A stretch of 64,000 nt of DNA from assembly GCF_000878135.1 (NCBI RefSeq), contig NZ_JXQZ01000001.1:170566-234565 (forward strand), read 5' to 3'. A model generated the notes under the pieces. That model made no database searches and was not told the origin of the DNA. It was given only the letters and a program-made list of their open reading frames with translations. This document shows, piece by piece, positions 32,161 to 47,807 of the stretch (its first letter is position 1; every line of letters starts with the position of its first letter). Made by a program: the position numbers and the translations under genes. This DNA is from Frigoribacterium sp. MEB024. Its GTDB lineage: Bacteria; Actinomycetota; Actinomycetes; Actinomycetales; Microbacteriaceae.

Positions 32161-32967
32161 GTGCCCGCCGACGACGCGGTCGCCACCGGCGGGGTCGCCG
32201 CGGACGCGTCCCTCGCCGTCCGGGTCATCCCGTGCCTCGACGTGGCGGCGGGCCGCGTGGTGAAGGGTGTCAACTTCCTCGACCTTCGGGATGCGGGCGA
32301 CCCGGTCGAGCTGGCCCGCACCTACTACGAGCAGGGCGCCGACGAGATCACCTTCCTCGACGTCACGGCCACGGTCGACGCACGGTCGACCACGTACGAC
32401 GTCGTCCGGGCGACGGCCGAGCAGGTCTTCATCCCGTTGACGGTCGGCGGCGGCGTGCGAACCACCGACGACGTCGCGCGGTTGCAGGCGGCCGGCGCGG
32501 ACAAGATCGGTGTGAACAGTGCCGCCATCGCCCGGCCCGACCTCATCGGCGAGATCGCCGACCGGTTCGGAGCTCAGGCGGTCGTCCTCTCGCTCGACGT
32601 CAAGCGGTCGATGGGCACCCCGTCGGGCTTCGTCGTGACGACCCACGGCGGCCGCACCGAGACGACGCTCGACGCGCTCGCCTGGGCCCGTGAGGCCATC
32701 GAACGCGGGGCGGGCGAACTACTCGTCAACTCGATCGACGCCGACGGCACCAAGCAGGGCTTCGACCTCGAACTCGTCCGCGCCATGCGCGAACTCAGCC
32801 GGGTGCCGGTCGTCGCGTCCGGAGGGGCGGGTCGGCTCGAGCACTTCGCCCCCGCCATCGAGGCGGGCGCCGATGCCGTGCTCGCGGCCTCGGTTTTCCA
32901 CAACGGCGAACTCACCGTCGGCCAGGTCAAGGACGAACTGGCGCGGTCCGGGGCGATCGTCCGCTGA
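32161..32967 (+). CDS. hisF: Imidazole glycerol phosphate synthase cyclase subunit
   Basis: 268 aa, GTG start 2 bp after hisG. The (beta/alpha)8 active-site Asp pair is in [15 protein letters not shown] and VVLSLDVKR; the phosphate sites are [10 protein letters not shown] and VASGGAG. It forms IGP and AICAR with ammonia from HisH. hisH and hisA are elsewhere. A ~18-residue N-terminal extension precedes the homologous start. Confidence 0.97.
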   Translation: MPADDAVATGGVAADASLAVRVIPCLDVAAGRVVKGVNFLDLRDAGDPVELARTYYEQGADEITFLDVTATVDARSTTYDVVRATAEQVFIPLTVGGGVRTTDDVARLQAAGADKIGVNSAAIARPDLIGEIADRFGAQAVVLSLDVKRSMGTPSGFVVTTHGGRTETTLDALAWAREAIERGAGELLVNSIDADGTKQGFDLELVRAMRELSRVPVVASGGAGRLEHFAPAIEAGADAVLAASVFHNGELTVGQVKDELARSGAIVR

Positions 32968-33010
32968 GGCGGGCCGTCACTCCTCAGAACCCGCACCCGA
33001 CCCCGCGACA

Positions 33011-33035
33011 CCGCACCGCACCGCACCGCACCGCA
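33011..33035 (+). repeat. Pentanucleotide tandem repeat (CCGCA)5 between hisF and hisI
   Basis: Five perfect CCGCA units, flanked by near copies (CGACA before, CCGAG after), end 2 nt before the hisI Shine-Dalgarno GAGGAG (33038-33043). Length change by slippage could alter the leader but not the coding frame. Confidence 0.9.
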
Positions 33036-33049
33036 CCGAGGAGCACATC

Positions 33050-33466
33050 ATGACCGACCAGCTGACGCGTGAGACGGTCGAGCCCGTCGTCGCCCGCGCC
33101 CGGTTCGACGCGTCGGGCCTGCTGCCCGCGATCATCCAGCAGGAGGGCACGAAGGACGTGCTGATGATGGGCTGGATGGATGCCGAAGCCCTCCGCCGCA
33201 CGCTCACGGAGGGGCGCGTCACCTTCTGGTCCCGGTCTCGTCACGAGTACTGGCGGAAGGGCGACACGTCCGGTCACGCGCAGTTCGTCCGTGCCGCCGC
33301 CCTCGACTGCGACGACGACGTGCTTCTCGTCACGGTCGAGCAGATCGGCGCTGCCTGCCACACGGGTTCCCACTCCTGTTTCGAGGTCGACCCGCTCGAG
33401 CCGGCCACCGTCTCGTCGTCCCTGCCGTCCGGCGACACCGACCCCACCGGAGGTCCCCGTGGCTGA
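33050..33466 (+). CDS. hisI: Phosphoribosyl-AMP cyclohydrolase
   Basis: 138 aa from ATG 33050 with GAGGAG 6 nt upstream. TFWSRSRHEYWRKGDTSGH and the metal-binding DCDDDVLLVTVEQIGAACHTG with the following SCF are diagnostic. It opens the purine ring of PR-AMP. trpE starts 8 bp inside its 3' end, linking the histidine and tryptophan genes. Confidence 0.96.
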   Translation: MTDQLTRETVEPVVARARFDASGLLPAIIQQEGTKDVLMMGWMDAEALRRTLTEGRVTFWSRSRHEYWRKGDTSGHAQFVRAAALDCDDDVLLVTVEQIGAACHTGSHSCFEVDPLEPATVSSSLPSGDTDPTGGPRG

Positions 33467-34991
33467 CGCCCCGATCCGCACGTCGACGACCCGGGCCCAG
33501 TTCGACGCCCGGCTCGCCGGCCATCGGGTCGTCCCGGTCGTGCGCGACCTCTTCGCCGACGGCGAGACCCCGGTCGGGGTGTACCGCAAACTGGCGGACG
33601 GTCGGCCCGGCAGCTTCCTGCTCGAATCGGCGGCCCAGGGCGGCATCTGGTCCCGGTGGTCCTTCGTGGGCGTCTCGTCGTTCGGAGTCCTCACGACCGA
33701 CGAGGGCGAGGCCCGGTGGATCGACTACGGCATCGACCGCGGGCGGGCTCTGGGTGACGCCACCGGCCGCCCGCTCGAGGTGCTGTCCGCCCTGCACCAC
33801 CGGTGGGCCACCCCGCGCATCGACGGGATGCCGCCCCTCACCGGGGGCCTGGTCGGTTTCGTCGGCTGGGAGGCCGTGCGCGAGCTCGAGCACCTGCCCG
33901 ACGTGCCACCGGCCGAGTTCACCGTGCCCTCGCAGGCGCTCAGCTTCGTCTCCGAGCTCGTGGCCCTCGACCACCGCACGGGTGCCGTCCTGCTCGTCGC
34001 GACCGTGTTGAACGACGGCACCGACGGCCCCGACGTCCTGTGGGACGACGCGCAATCGCGTCTCGACGACCTGCAATCCCGGCTCGCGGCCCCGAGCGAG
34101 ACGTTCCTGTCCGACGTCGACCTGACGATCGAAGCGACACCCACCCGGCGTTCCACCGACGACGAGTACGCGCACGCCATCGAGCGGTCGAAGCAGTTCA
34201 TCCACGACGGGGACGTCTTCCAGGTCGTCATCTCCCAGCGCTTCGACCACGAGGTCACGGCCGAACCGCTCGACGTCTACCGGGTGCTGCGGACGCTCAA
34301 CCCGAGCCCGTACATGTACCTCGTGACGCTCGACGACGTGCAGGGTCGGCCGTACACCATCGTCGGTTCGTCGCCCGAGGCGCTGGTCAAGGTCGACGGC
34401 CGCCGGGCCTACACGCATCCCATAGCCGGGTCGAAGCCCCGGGGCGCGTCGCCCGACGAGGACCAGCGCTACGCCGACGAGCTCGCCTCGGACGACAAAG
34501 AACGCGCGGAGCACCTCATGCTGGTCGACCTGGCCCGCAACGACCTGCTCAAGGTCTGCACCCCGGGCAGCGTCGAGGTCACCGAGTTCATGCAGGTCGA
34601 ACGGTTCAGCCACATCATGCACCTCGTGTCCAGCGTCGAGGGCGACCTGGCGCCCGGCAAGGATGCCATCGACGCGTTCCGGGCCACCTTCCCGGCCGGA
34701 ACGCTGTCGGGTGCCCCCAAGCCCCGGGCCCTCGAGATCATCGACGAGCTCGAGCCGGCCCAACGGGGCGTCTACGGCGGAGTGGTCGGTTACTTCGACT
34801 TCGCCGGCTCGGCCGACGTCGCGATCGCGATCCGCACCGTCCTGCTCCAGGACGGCGTGGCCCGCGTCCAGGCGGGTGCCGGACTCGTCGCCGACAGCGA
34901 CCCGGTCGCCGAGAACCAGGAGGCGCGCAACAAGGCCGCGGCCCCCTTGCGTGCCGTCGCGGTCGCCAACGCCATGACACGGCTGCGCTGA
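33459..34991 (+). CDS. trpE: Anthranilate synthase component I
   Basis: 510 aa from GTG 33459 with GGAGG upstream, overlapping hisI. The Trp feedback motif FLLES is near residue 50. The chorismate-binding domain has GDVFQVVISQRF, NPSPYMYLV, IVGSSPEALVKV, HPIAGSKPRG, DLARNDLLKV, FPAGTLSGAPKPRA and RVQAGAGLVADS. It makes anthranilate with a TrpG partner encoded elsewhere. Its TGA shares its A with the next ATG. No leader peptide rich in Trp is visible. Confidence 0.97.
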   Translation: MADAPIRTSTTRAQFDARLAGHRVVPVVRDLFADGETPVGVYRKLADGRPGSFLLESAAQGGIWSRWSFVGVSSFGVLTTDEGEARWIDYGIDRGRALGDATGRPLEVLSALHHRWATPRIDGMPPLTGGLVGFVGWEAVRELEHLPDVPPAEFTVPSQALSFVSELVALDHRTGAVLLVATVLNDGTDGPDVLWDDAQSRLDDLQSRLAAPSETFLSDVDLTIEATPTRRSTDDEYAHAIERSKQFIHDGDVFQVVISQRFDHEVTAEPLDVYRVLRTLNPSPYMYLVTLDDVQGRPYTIVGSSPEALVKVDGRRAYTHPIAGSKPRGASPDEDQRYADELASDDKERAEHLMLVDLARNDLLKVCTPGSVEVTEFMQVERFSHIMHLVSSVEGDLAPGKDAIDAFRATFPAGTLSGAPKPRALEIIDELEPAQRGVYGGVVGYFDFAGSADVAIAIRTVLLQDGVARVQAGAGLVADSDPVAENQEARNKAAAPLRAVAVANAMTRLR

Positions 34992-35635
34992 TGCCCGCTC
35001 GACGCCTGAAGCTCACGACGATCCTGGCGGGCATCCTGCTCGCGGGGCTCGCCCTGCTGTCCTGGACACAGGACTGGTTCCACGTCGTCGTGGCGTCACC
35101 CCAGGGTGGAGACCTGCCCCTCGACGTCGCCGGCGACGTCGCCGGTGCGCCGTTGTCCGCCCTCTCGCTGGCCAGCCTGGCACTCTTCGGGGCGCTCACG
35201 ATCGCCGGTCGGGTGTTCCGCGTCGTCCTGGGGGTGCTGCAGGTGGCGCTGGGGGTCAGCGTCGTCGTCACGACGGCGACGGCCCTGGCCGACCCCGTGC
35301 GCGCGTCGGGCAGCGCCGTGACGACGGCCACGGGCGTCGACGGCACCGACTCGATCCGGGGCATCGTCTCGTCGGTCGAGCCGACGGCCTGGCCCTGGCT
35401 CGGGCTCGTGGCCGGCGTGCTGGCCGCCCTCCTCGGCGTCGCCACCGTGCTCCTCGCGGGCGCCTGGCCCCAGGCCACCCGCAAGTACTCCGCGACGCGA
35501 CTCGTCGCCGCGGATCCTGCGGCCGACCCCGCGGCCGCCTGGGACGCGCTCTCGGGCGGCGACGACCCGACCGACGCCCCCTCGCACCTCGACGAGGGCG
35601 GGTCGAGCCCCACCGAGCCGGGCCGTACCCGGTAG
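34991..35635 (+). CDS. Tryptophan-associated transmembrane protein (Trp_oprn_chp family)
   Basis: 214 aa. Four hydrophobic helices are seen (about 8-25, 52-72, 76-98 and 133-157), with an extracytoplasmic loop after helix 1 carrying SWTQDWFHV. The C-terminal ~45 residues are acidic and low-complexity. This family is found between trpE and trpC across actinobacteria. The role is not established; the location suggests a link to tryptophan or indole handling. It overlaps trpE by 1 bp. Confidence 0.88.
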   Translation: MPARRLKLTTILAGILLAGLALLSWTQDWFHVVVASPQGGDLPLDVAGDVAGAPLSALSLASLALFGALTIAGRVFRVVLGVLQVALGVSVVVTTATALADPVRASGSAVTTATGVDGTDSIRGIVSSVEPTAWPWLGLVAGVLAALLGVATVLLAGAWPQATRKYSATRLVAADPAADPAAAWDALSGGDDPTDAPSHLDEGGSSPTEPGRTR

Positions 35636-35638
35636 ACT
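35633..35638 (+). promoter_or_regulatory. Putative -10 (TAGACT) ahead of the HGxxPAAW gene
   Basis: TAGACT includes the stop codon of the preceding gene; the predicted transcript would start near 35645, leaving a ~27-nt leader with AAGGAG. Confidence 0.4.
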
Positions 35639-35671
35639 CGGCCCCCGAACCGACCTGATCCAAGGAGCACT

Positions 35672-35995
35672 GTGAGCACGAACACGACGAGCACCCCCTC
35701 CGGTGGCGACGCGCCCCTGAAGAACGCCCCGGCGAAGGTCGACTCCGGCTCGAAGGGCCGCGACACCGAGACGGCCGACGACCTCGGGCACGGCAACTCG
35801 CCCGCGGCCTGGACCGCCGTGGTCATCATGTTGGTCGGCTTCGCCATCGGCACCCTGGCGTTCTTCCTCGACGTCCCGTGGATCGTCTGGGCCTCCGCCG
35901 GCCTGGTCGTCGTCGGACTCGTCGTGGGTCTCGTGCTCAAGAAGGCCGGCTACGGCGTCGGCGGCCACCGCTACGTGCCGAAGGCCCACAACTAG
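35672..35995 (+). CDS. HGxxPAAW family membrane protein
   Basis: 107 aa, GTG start with AAGGAG upstream. The family motif HGNSPAAW stands just before two membrane helices (AVVIMLVGFAIGTLAFFL and VWASAGLVVVGLVVGLVL). The C-terminal tail is Gly- and His-containing (GYGVGGHRYVPKAH). The N-terminal ~40 residues are hydrophilic. It is a regular companion of trp genes in actinobacteria, of unknown function. trpC begins at the base after its stop. Confidence 0.88.
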   Translation: MSTNTTSTPSGGDAPLKNAPAKVDSGSKGRDTETADDLGHGNSPAAWTAVVIMLVGFAIGTLAFFLDVPWIVWASAGLVVVGLVVGLVLKKAGYGVGGHRYVPKAHN

Positions 35996-36769
35996 GTGCT
36001 CGACGACCTGTACGCGGGTGCCGTGGCCGACGCTGCAGCACGCCGTGAGTCCCTTCCGTTCGCCGCCGTCGAGGCGGCGGCTCTCTCGCGCGACCCCGCG
36101 CTCGACGCCCGCTACGCCCTCGCCCCGGCCGACCGCGTCAAGGTCATCGCCGAGGTCAAGCGCGCGAGCCCGTCTCGAGGCCATCTCTCGGCGATCGCCG
36201 ATCCGGCGTCGTTGGCCCTGTCCTACGCGGCCGGGGGAGCGAGCGCGATCAGCGTCCTCACCGAGGGCCGCAAGTTCAAGGGCTCCCTCGCCGATCTCGA
36301 AGCGGTCCGCGCCGCCGTCGACGTCCCCGTCCTCCGCAAGGACTTCATCGCCGACGCCTACCAGGTCTTCGAGGCCAGGGCAGCCGGCGCCGACCTCGTC
36401 CTGCTGATCGTGGCCGGGCTCGAGCAGCGCCGTCTCGTCGAGTTGCACGACCTCGTCCGGCAGCTGGGCATGACGGCCCTGATCGAGGCGCACTCCGCCG
36501 ACGAGGTGTCGCGAGGCCTCGATGCCGGCGCCACCGTCCTCGGCGTCAACGCTCGCGACCTGACGACCTTCGAACTCGACCGGGACCTGTTCGGCCGCTT
36601 GTCCGGATCGATCCCGGCGGGCGTCACCCGCGTCGCCGAGTCGGCCGTCTCGTCTCCCGACGACGTCGCCCACTACCGTCGCTCGGGCGCCGACGTCGTG
36701 CTCGTGGGTGAAGCCCTCGTGACCCACGGCGACCCCGCCGACGCCATCACCCGCTTCCTGGAGGTCTGA
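35996..36769 (+). CDS. trpC: Indole-3-glycerol phosphate synthase
   Basis: 257 aa, GTG start directly after the preceding stop. [17 protein letters not shown] with catalytic Lys, [42 protein letters not shown] and VAESAVSSP are standard. It closes the indole ring. No trpD or trpF is next to it. Confidence 0.97.
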   Translation: MLDDLYAGAVADAAARRESLPFAAVEAAALSRDPALDARYALAPADRVKVIAEVKRASPSRGHLSAIADPASLALSYAAGGASAISVLTEGRKFKGSLADLEAVRAAVDVPVLRKDFIADAYQVFEARAAGADLVLLIVAGLEQRRLVELHDLVRQLGMTALIEAHSADEVSRGLDAGATVLGVNARDLTTFELDRDLFGRLSGSIPAGVTRVAESAVSSPDDVAHYRRSGADVVLVGEALVTHGDPADAITRFLEV

Positions 36770-36771
36770 CC

Positions 36772-37980
36772 ATGGCATTACGCGACGAGACGGGCCCGTA
36801 CTTCGGTTCGTTCGGTGGGCGCTTCGTGCCCGAGTCCCTCGTGGCCGCTCTCGACGAGCTCGACGCGGCGTACAAGGCCGCCGCCGTCGACCCCGAGTTC
36901 GCTGCCGAGTTGACGGCTCTGCACGCCACCTACACGGGTCGGCCGTCGATCATCACCGAGGTGCCGCGCTTCGCCCAGCACGCGGGCGGCGCCCGCATCA
37001 TCCTCAAACGCGAAGACCTCAACCACACGGGGTCGCACAAGATCAACAACGTGCTCGGTCAGGCCTTGCTGGCCCGCAAGCTCGGCAAGACCCGTCTGAT
37101 CGCCGAGACCGGGGCGGGTCAGCACGGCGTCGCCACGGCCACCGCAGCCGCGCTCTTCGGCATGGAGTGCGTCGTCTACATGGGCCAGGTCGACACCGAG
37201 CGCCAGGCGCTCAACGTCGCACGGATGCGCTTGCTCGGGGCCGAGGTCGTCTCGGTCACGACCGGCTCCCGCACCCTCAAGGACGCCATCAACGACGCCA
37301 TGCGCGACTGGGTGGCCAGCGTCGACACCACGCACTACGTGCTGGGCACCGTCGCCGGCCCGCACCCGTTCCCCGCCATGGTGCGCGACTTCCACAAGAT
37401 CATCGGCGAAGAGGCCCGCCAGCAGGTCCTCGACCTCACCGGTGCCCTGCCCGACGCCGTCACGGCCTGCGTCGGCGGCGGCTCGAACGCCATGGGCATC
37501 TTCCACGCGTTCCTCGACGATCCCTCGGTCCGGCTGTTCGGCTTCGAGGCTGGCGGCGACGGCGTCGAGACGGGCCGTCACGCGGCCTCGATCACGCTCG
37601 GCCGCATCGGCAACCTGCAGGGCACCAAGTCCTACCTCATGCAAGACGAGGACGGTCAGACCCTCGAGAGCCACTCCATCTCGGCAGGTCTCGACTACCC
37701 GAGTGTCGGCCCCGAGCACGCCTGGCTGTCCGAGACGGGACGAGCCGAGTACCAGCCGATCACCGACGACGAGGCCATGCAGGCCTTCCGTCTCCTCTCG
37801 CAGACCGAGGGCATCATGCCCGCCATCGAGTCGGCACACGCACTGGCGGGCACGATCAAGCTCGGCCTGGAGCACCCCGACTGGACGATCCTGGTCTCTC
37901 TCAGCGGGCGTGGCGACAAGGACGTCTCGACCGCGAGCCGGTACTTCGGCGTCCTCGACGAGAAGGCACAGCAGCTGTGA
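36772..37980 (+). CDS. trpB: Tryptophan synthase beta subunit
   Basis: 402 aa. The PLP lysine K90 is in [27 protein letters not shown] and the phosphate loop [11 protein letters not shown] are intact. It condenses indole with serine in complex with TrpA. The junction with trpA is a 4-bp GTGA overlap. Confidence 0.98.
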   Translation: MALRDETGPYFGSFGGRFVPESLVAALDELDAAYKAAAVDPEFAAELTALHATYTGRPSIITEVPRFAQHAGGARIILKREDLNHTGSHKINNVLGQALLARKLGKTRLIAETGAGQHGVATATAAALFGMECVVYMGQVDTERQALNVARMRLLGAEVVSVTTGSRTLKDAINDAMRDWVASVDTTHYVLGTVAGPHPFPAMVRDFHKIIGEEARQQVLDLTGALPDAVTACVGGGSNAMGIFHAFLDDPSVRLFGFEAGGDGVETGRHAASITLGRIGNLQGTKSYLMQDEDGQTLESHSISAGLDYPSVGPEHAWLSETGRAEYQPITDDEAMQAFRLLSQTEGIMPAIESAHALAGTIKLGLEHPDWTILVSLSGRGDKDVSTASRYFGVLDEKAQQL

Positions 37981-38792
37981 CCGCCGCGGTTCCGGGCGGA
38001 ACGAGCAAGGTCGGCGACGCGATCCGGGCTCGGCGAGAAGCCGGGAGCGGTGCCGTCGTGGGATACCTGCCGGTCGGGTTCCCCGATCTCGACACGAGCA
38101 TCGAGGCCGCGGTGGCGATGGCCGAGAACGGCATCGACGTCATCGAACTCGGCATCCCCTACTCCGACCCCGTGATGGACGGGCCGGTGATCCAGGCCGC
38201 GACGCAGCGATCGCTCGCCGAGGGGTTCCGTGTACGCGACGTCTTCACGGCGATCCGCGAGATCACTTCGCGCGTCGACGCGCCCGTCATCCCGATGACC
38301 TACTGGAATCCGGTCGAGCAGTACGGCGTCCAGCGTTTCGCCGACGACCTCGCGGCCGCGGGCGGCGCCGGGCTCATCACCCCGGACCTCATCCCCGACG
38401 AGGCCGACGCATGGGTGACCGCCGCCGCAGCGGCGGACCTCGACCGGGTCTTCCTGGCCGCTCCGTCGTCCAGTGAATCGCGCCTCCGACAGGCCGTCGC
38501 GAGCAGTCGCGGCTTCGTGTACACCGTCTCGACGATGGGCATCACCGGCGCCCGCACCGACGTGGACGCAGCGGCGAGCACCCTCGTCGCCCGCCTCCGC
38601 GAGGTGGGCGTCGAGAACGCCTGCGTGGGTCTCGGCATCTCCACCGCCCAGCAGGTCCGCGAAGTACTCGAATACGCCGACGGTGCCATCATCGGTTCGG
38701 CCTTCGTCCGAGCCCTCGCCGACGGAGGGGTCGAACGTCTCGCCGAGGTCTCCGCCGACCTGGCGTCCGGCGCGGCCCCTTCCGCCTCCTGA
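37977..38792 (+). CDS. trpA: Tryptophan synthase alpha subunit
   Basis: 271 aa from GTG 37977. [17 protein letters not shown] has the catalytic Asp, and the catalytic Glu lies in the [10 protein letters not shown] region by family homology; [15 protein letters not shown] and VGLGIS are phosphate-binding segments. It releases indole from IGP into the TrpB channel. It is the last trp gene; lgt begins 85 bp on. Confidence 0.97.
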   Translation: MTAAVPGGTSKVGDAIRARREAGSGAVVGYLPVGFPDLDTSIEAAVAMAENGIDVIELGIPYSDPVMDGPVIQAATQRSLAEGFRVRDVFTAIREITSRVDAPVIPMTYWNPVEQYGVQRFADDLAAAGGAGLITPDLIPDEADAWVTAAAAADLDRVFLAAPSSSESRLRQAVASSRGFVYTVSTMGITGARTDVDAAASTLVARLREVGVENACVGLGISTAQQVREVLEYADGAIIGSAFVRALADGGVERLAEVSADLASGAAPSAS

Positions 38793-38818
38793 CCCTCTCG
38801 GGTCCGACGCCCCCGCGC

Positions 38819-38824
38819 TAGAGT
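38819..38824 (+). promoter_or_regulatory. Putative -10 (TAGAGT) for lgt
   Basis: TAGAGT 27 nt after the trpA stop would give a ~47-nt lgt leader with a CGAAAGG-type binding site. Confidence 0.4.
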
Positions 38825-38877
38825 CGTCACCCGTCGGGTGACCGACGCTCCGCATCCCTCCGAAAGGCACCACGCCC

Positions 38878-39879
38878 GTGTTCGTTCCCCTGAGCATCCC
38901 GAGCCCGTCGGCCGCCTGGCAGTACTTCGACGTCACCGCCTGGTTGAACTCGACCTTCGGGGCCTCGCTGCCCGGCTCGCTGCGCATCCACGCCTACGCC
39001 ATCTGCATCCTCGTCGGCATCGTCGCGGCGGTCGTCATCACGAACCACCGCCTCAACCGGCAGGGGGCCGAGAAGGGCATCGTCATCGACGTGGCCATCT
39101 GGGCCGTGGTCTTCGGCATCGCGGGGGGACGCCTCTTCCACGTCATCACCCACCCCGCGGACTACTTCTCCTCGCCCGACCAGTACATCCACGTCCTGTT
39201 CGTGTGGGAAGGCGGCCTCGCCATCTACGGAGCACTCCTGTTGGGTGCCGTGGGCGTCTGGCTCGGCTGTCGCTTCACCGGTCTGCGGTTCACGGTGTTC
39301 GCGGACGCCCTCGCCCCCGGGCTGCTCGTCGCACAGGCGTTCGGACGCCTCGGCAACTGGTTCAACCACGAGCTCTTCGGCATGCCGACCGACCTGCCCT
39401 GGGGCCTCGAGATCGAATCGACGAACGCCGCCTACCCGACGGGCCTGCCCGAGGGCACGCTCTTCCACCCCACGTTCCTGTACGAGATCGTCTGGATGCT
39501 CGCGGGGGTCGCGATCCTGTTGCTCCTCGAGAAGAAGGCTCCGATGCAGTGGGGCCGGTCGTTGGCCTTCTACCTGGTCTGGTACGGCATCGGCCGTGCC
39601 TGGTTCGAGTCGATCCGCACCGACCCCAGCCTGCTGTTCTTCGGCATCCGGACGAACGTCTGGATGAGCTTCTTCGCCATCGTCCTCGGCATCGTCCTCT
39701 TCGTCGTCGCCGCACGTCGTCACACCGGCACCGTCCCCGGCCCCTACGTTCCCGGTCGCGCGCCGAGCGAGCGAACGTCTGCTGTAGACTCCGACGACAC
39801 GTACACGGAGAACGACGAACCCGAGTTGGTCACCGTCAGCGCATCGGACGACAACACCGATCGCTCACCGCGTCCCTAG
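38878..39879 (+). CDS. lgt: Prolipoprotein diacylglyceryl transferase
   Basis: 333 aa, GTG start. Seven membrane helices are expected. The Lgt signature [13 protein letters not shown] begins at ~156 with R157 and N160; [17 protein letters not shown] and [21 protein letters not shown] are also conserved. It transfers diacylglycerol to the lipobox Cys of exported lipoproteins. A ~55-residue hydrophilic acidic cytoplasmic tail follows the last helix. Confidence 0.96.
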   Translation: MFVPLSIPSPSAAWQYFDVTAWLNSTFGASLPGSLRIHAYAICILVGIVAAVVITNHRLNRQGAEKGIVIDVAIWAVVFGIAGGRLFHVITHPADYFSSPDQYIHVLFVWEGGLAIYGALLLGAVGVWLGCRFTGLRFTVFADALAPGLLVAQAFGRLGNWFNHELFGMPTDLPWGLEIESTNAAYPTGLPEGTLFHPTFLYEIVWMLAGVAILLLLEKKAPMQWGRSLAFYLVWYGIGRAWFESIRTDPSLLFFGIRTNVWMSFFAIVLGIVLFVVAARRHTGTVPGPYVPGRAPSERTSAVDSDDTYTENDEPELVTVSASDDNTDRSPRP

Positions 39880-39908
39880 GTCGTCCACTCCACGACGACC
39901 GCGGGCCC

Positions 39909-39930
39909 GGCGCCCCATCGTCGTGGCGCC
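39909..39930 (+). terminator. Weak hairpin after lgt
   Basis: GGCGCC repeated around a 10-nt spacer gives a 6-7 bp stem 30 nt after the lgt stop. The rest of the 287-bp lgt-gltB gap shows only the gltB promoter. Confidence 0.3.
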
Positions 39931-39978
39931 CGATCCTCTCCACCCCATCCCGGTGCGAACGATCCGCCCGCGACACGG

Positions 39979-40008
39979 TTCTGTGCACGCACCCGCGCCT
40001 CGTAAGAT
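39979..40008 (+). promoter_or_regulatory. Putative gltB promoter
   Basis: TTCTGT (39979-39984), an 18-nt spacer and TAAGAT (40003-40008). The leader to gltB would be about 150 nt, with no ORF or clear structure recognised in it. Confidence 0.45.
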
Positions 40009-40166
40009 CGAGCGCAGTCGGCCCTCCTGCCGGCGTGCACGCCCACGGTCGCCACGAGCCGACCTCTCCCGCTGACTCGGGGCCGCCCACAGACCGCGGT
40101 TCCGTGAGGCTCCTCGGGCCGACGTCGTCCCACCCCCTGTCGGATCTCTTCGTGAGGACGGATTCC

Positions 40167-46194
<6,028 letters not shown>

Positions 46195-46213
46195 TCCCGC
46201 CTTCCGACGGGAA

Positions 46214-46219
46214 TAGGGT
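46214..46219 (+). promoter_or_regulatory. Possible -10 (TAGGGT) for pyk
   Basis: TAGGGT in the 79-bp gltD-pyk gap; no -35 is seen and a second TAGTCG lies 14 nt downstream, so the exact site is uncertain. Confidence 0.25.
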
Positions 46220-46273
46220 GGGAGTCGGGCTGTAGTCGTCCCTCCCCCCTTTCCCCCCACACGAACGGAACAC

Positions 46274-47722
46274 ATGAGACGCGCAAAGATCGTCGCCACC
46301 CTCGGGCCGGCGACGTCGAGCTACGACGACATCCGGGCGATCATCGACGCCGGCGTCGACGTCGCCCGCATGAACCTCAGCCACGGAAGCTACGACGTCC
46401 ACGAGGGCGTCTACGCGAACGTCCGCCAGGCGTCCGCCGACTCGGGCCGCGCCGTCGCGGTCCTCGTCGACCTGCAGGGCCCCAAGATCCGCCTCGGCAA
46501 GTTCGCCGACGGTCCGCACGACCTCGAGGTCGGCGACGTGTTCAAGATCACCACGGACGAGATCCTGGGTTCGAAAGAGATCTGCGGCACGACGTTCAAG
46601 GGCCTGCCCGACGACGTCAAGGCGGGCGATCCACTCCTGATCGACGACGGTCGCGTCAAGCTGCGCGTCCTCGAGACCGACGGGACCGTCGTCACGACCG
46701 AGGTCGTCGTGGCCGGGACCGTCTCGAACAACAAGGGCATCAACCTCCCGGGCGTGGCCGTCAACGTCCCCGCTCTGTCCGACAAGGACGAGGCCGACCT
46801 GCGTTGGGGTCTCCAGCTCGGTGCCGACCTGATCGCCCTCTCGTTCGTGCGTGACGCGGACGACGTCGTGCGCGTGCACGAGATCATGGCCGAAGAGGGC
46901 CGGAAGGTCCCCGTCTACGCCAAGATCGAGAAGCCCCAAGCGGTCGACAACCTCGAGGCGATCATCGACGCGTTCGACGGCATCATGGTCGCCCGCGGTG
47001 ACCTCGGCGTCGAGCTGCCCCTCGAGGCCGTGCCCATCGTGCAGAAGCACGCGGTCGAGCTCTCGCGTCGCATGGCCAAGCCGGTCATCGTCGCCACGCA
47101 GATGCTCGAGTCGATGATCTCGAGCCCGATCCCCACGCGAGCCGAGACCTCCGACGTCGCGAACGCCGTCCTCGACGGCACGGACGCGGTCATGCTCTCG
47201 GGCGAGACGAGCGTCGGCGAGTACCCCGTCATCACGGTGCAGACGATGGCGCGCATCGTCGCCTCCACCGAAGAGCACGGTCTCGAGCGCATCCCCCCGC
47301 TGGGCACCCGTCCCCGCACCCAGGGCGGCGCCATCACGCTGGCCGCGGCCGACGTCGCCGAGTTCGTCCAGGCGAAGTTCCTCTGCGTCTTCACCGAGTC
47401 GGGTGACTCGGTCCGTCGCATGTCGCGTCTCCGCCACGCGATCCCCATCCTGGCCTTCACGCCCAACGAGGCCATCCGTCGCCGCATGGCCATCAGCTGG
47501 GGCGTGCAGTCCTACCTGGTCGAGACCGTCACGCACACCGACGCGATGTTCGCGCAGGTCGACGACATCCTGCTCGGCAACGATCTCGCCGAGTCGGGTG
47601 ACAAGGTCATCGTGATCGCCGGGTCCCCTCCCGGAATCGCGGGTTCGACGAACGACCTCCGGGTGCACCGTGTGGGCGACGCCCACGGCGAGGCCGCCCC
47701 GGCCTACGCATCGCAGCCCTGA
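46274..47722 (+). CDS. pyk: Pyruvate kinase
   Basis: 482 aa. RRAKIVATLGPATSS start, MNLSHGSYDVHEGV, active-site VYAKIEKPQAV and GIMVARGDLGVELPLE (catalytic Lys and metal ligands), QMLESMISSPIPTRAETSDVANAVLDGTDAVML split across the barrel, and a C-terminal allosteric domain. It converts PEP and ADP to pyruvate and ATP. The glt-pyk order matches other actinobacteria. Confidence 0.97.
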   Translation: MRRAKIVATLGPATSSYDDIRAIIDAGVDVARMNLSHGSYDVHEGVYANVRQASADSGRAVAVLVDLQGPKIRLGKFADGPHDLEVGDVFKITTDEILGSKEICGTTFKGLPDDVKAGDPLLIDDGRVKLRVLETDGTVVTTEVVVAGTVSNNKGINLPGVAVNVPALSDKDEADLRWGLQLGADLIALSFVRDADDVVRVHEIMAEEGRKVPVYAKIEKPQAVDNLEAIIDAFDGIMVARGDLGVELPLEAVPIVQKHAVELSRRMAKPVIVATQMLESMISSPIPTRAETSDVANAVLDGTDAVMLSGETSVGEYPVITVQTMARIVASTEEHGLERIPPLGTRPRTQGGAITLAAADVAEFVQAKFLCVFTESGDSVRRMSRLRHAIPILAFTPNEAIRRRMAISWGVQSYLVETVTHTDAMFAQVDDILLGNDLAESGDKVIVIAGSPPGIAGSTNDLRVHRVGDAHGEAAPAYASQP

Positions 47723-47742
47723 CACACCGCGACACTCCTGGC

Positions 47743-47778
47743 GAAGCCGGGGCGATCCCACCGGATCGTCCCGGCTTC
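47743..47778 (+). terminator. pyk terminator
   Basis: GAAGCCGGGGCGATCC and GGATCGTCCCGGCTTC form a 16-bp stem with one G-T pair and a CACC loop, 20 nt after pyk. No T tract follows. Confidence 0.7.
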
Positions 47779-47795
47779 GTCGTGGCGGCGGGGCG

Positions 47796-47801
47796 TACGC
47801 T
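47796..47801 (+). promoter_or_regulatory. Putative -10 (TACGCT) for leaderless hypothetical gene
   Basis: TACGCT ends 6 nt before the ATG at 47808; no Shine-Dalgarno is present. Confidence 0.45.
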
Positions 47802-47807
47802 CACCGC

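Noticed and set aside
33459..33520. Trp attenuator or leader peptide before trpE
   Set aside because: trpE starts inside hisI with no gap, no Trp codon run and no competing hairpins.
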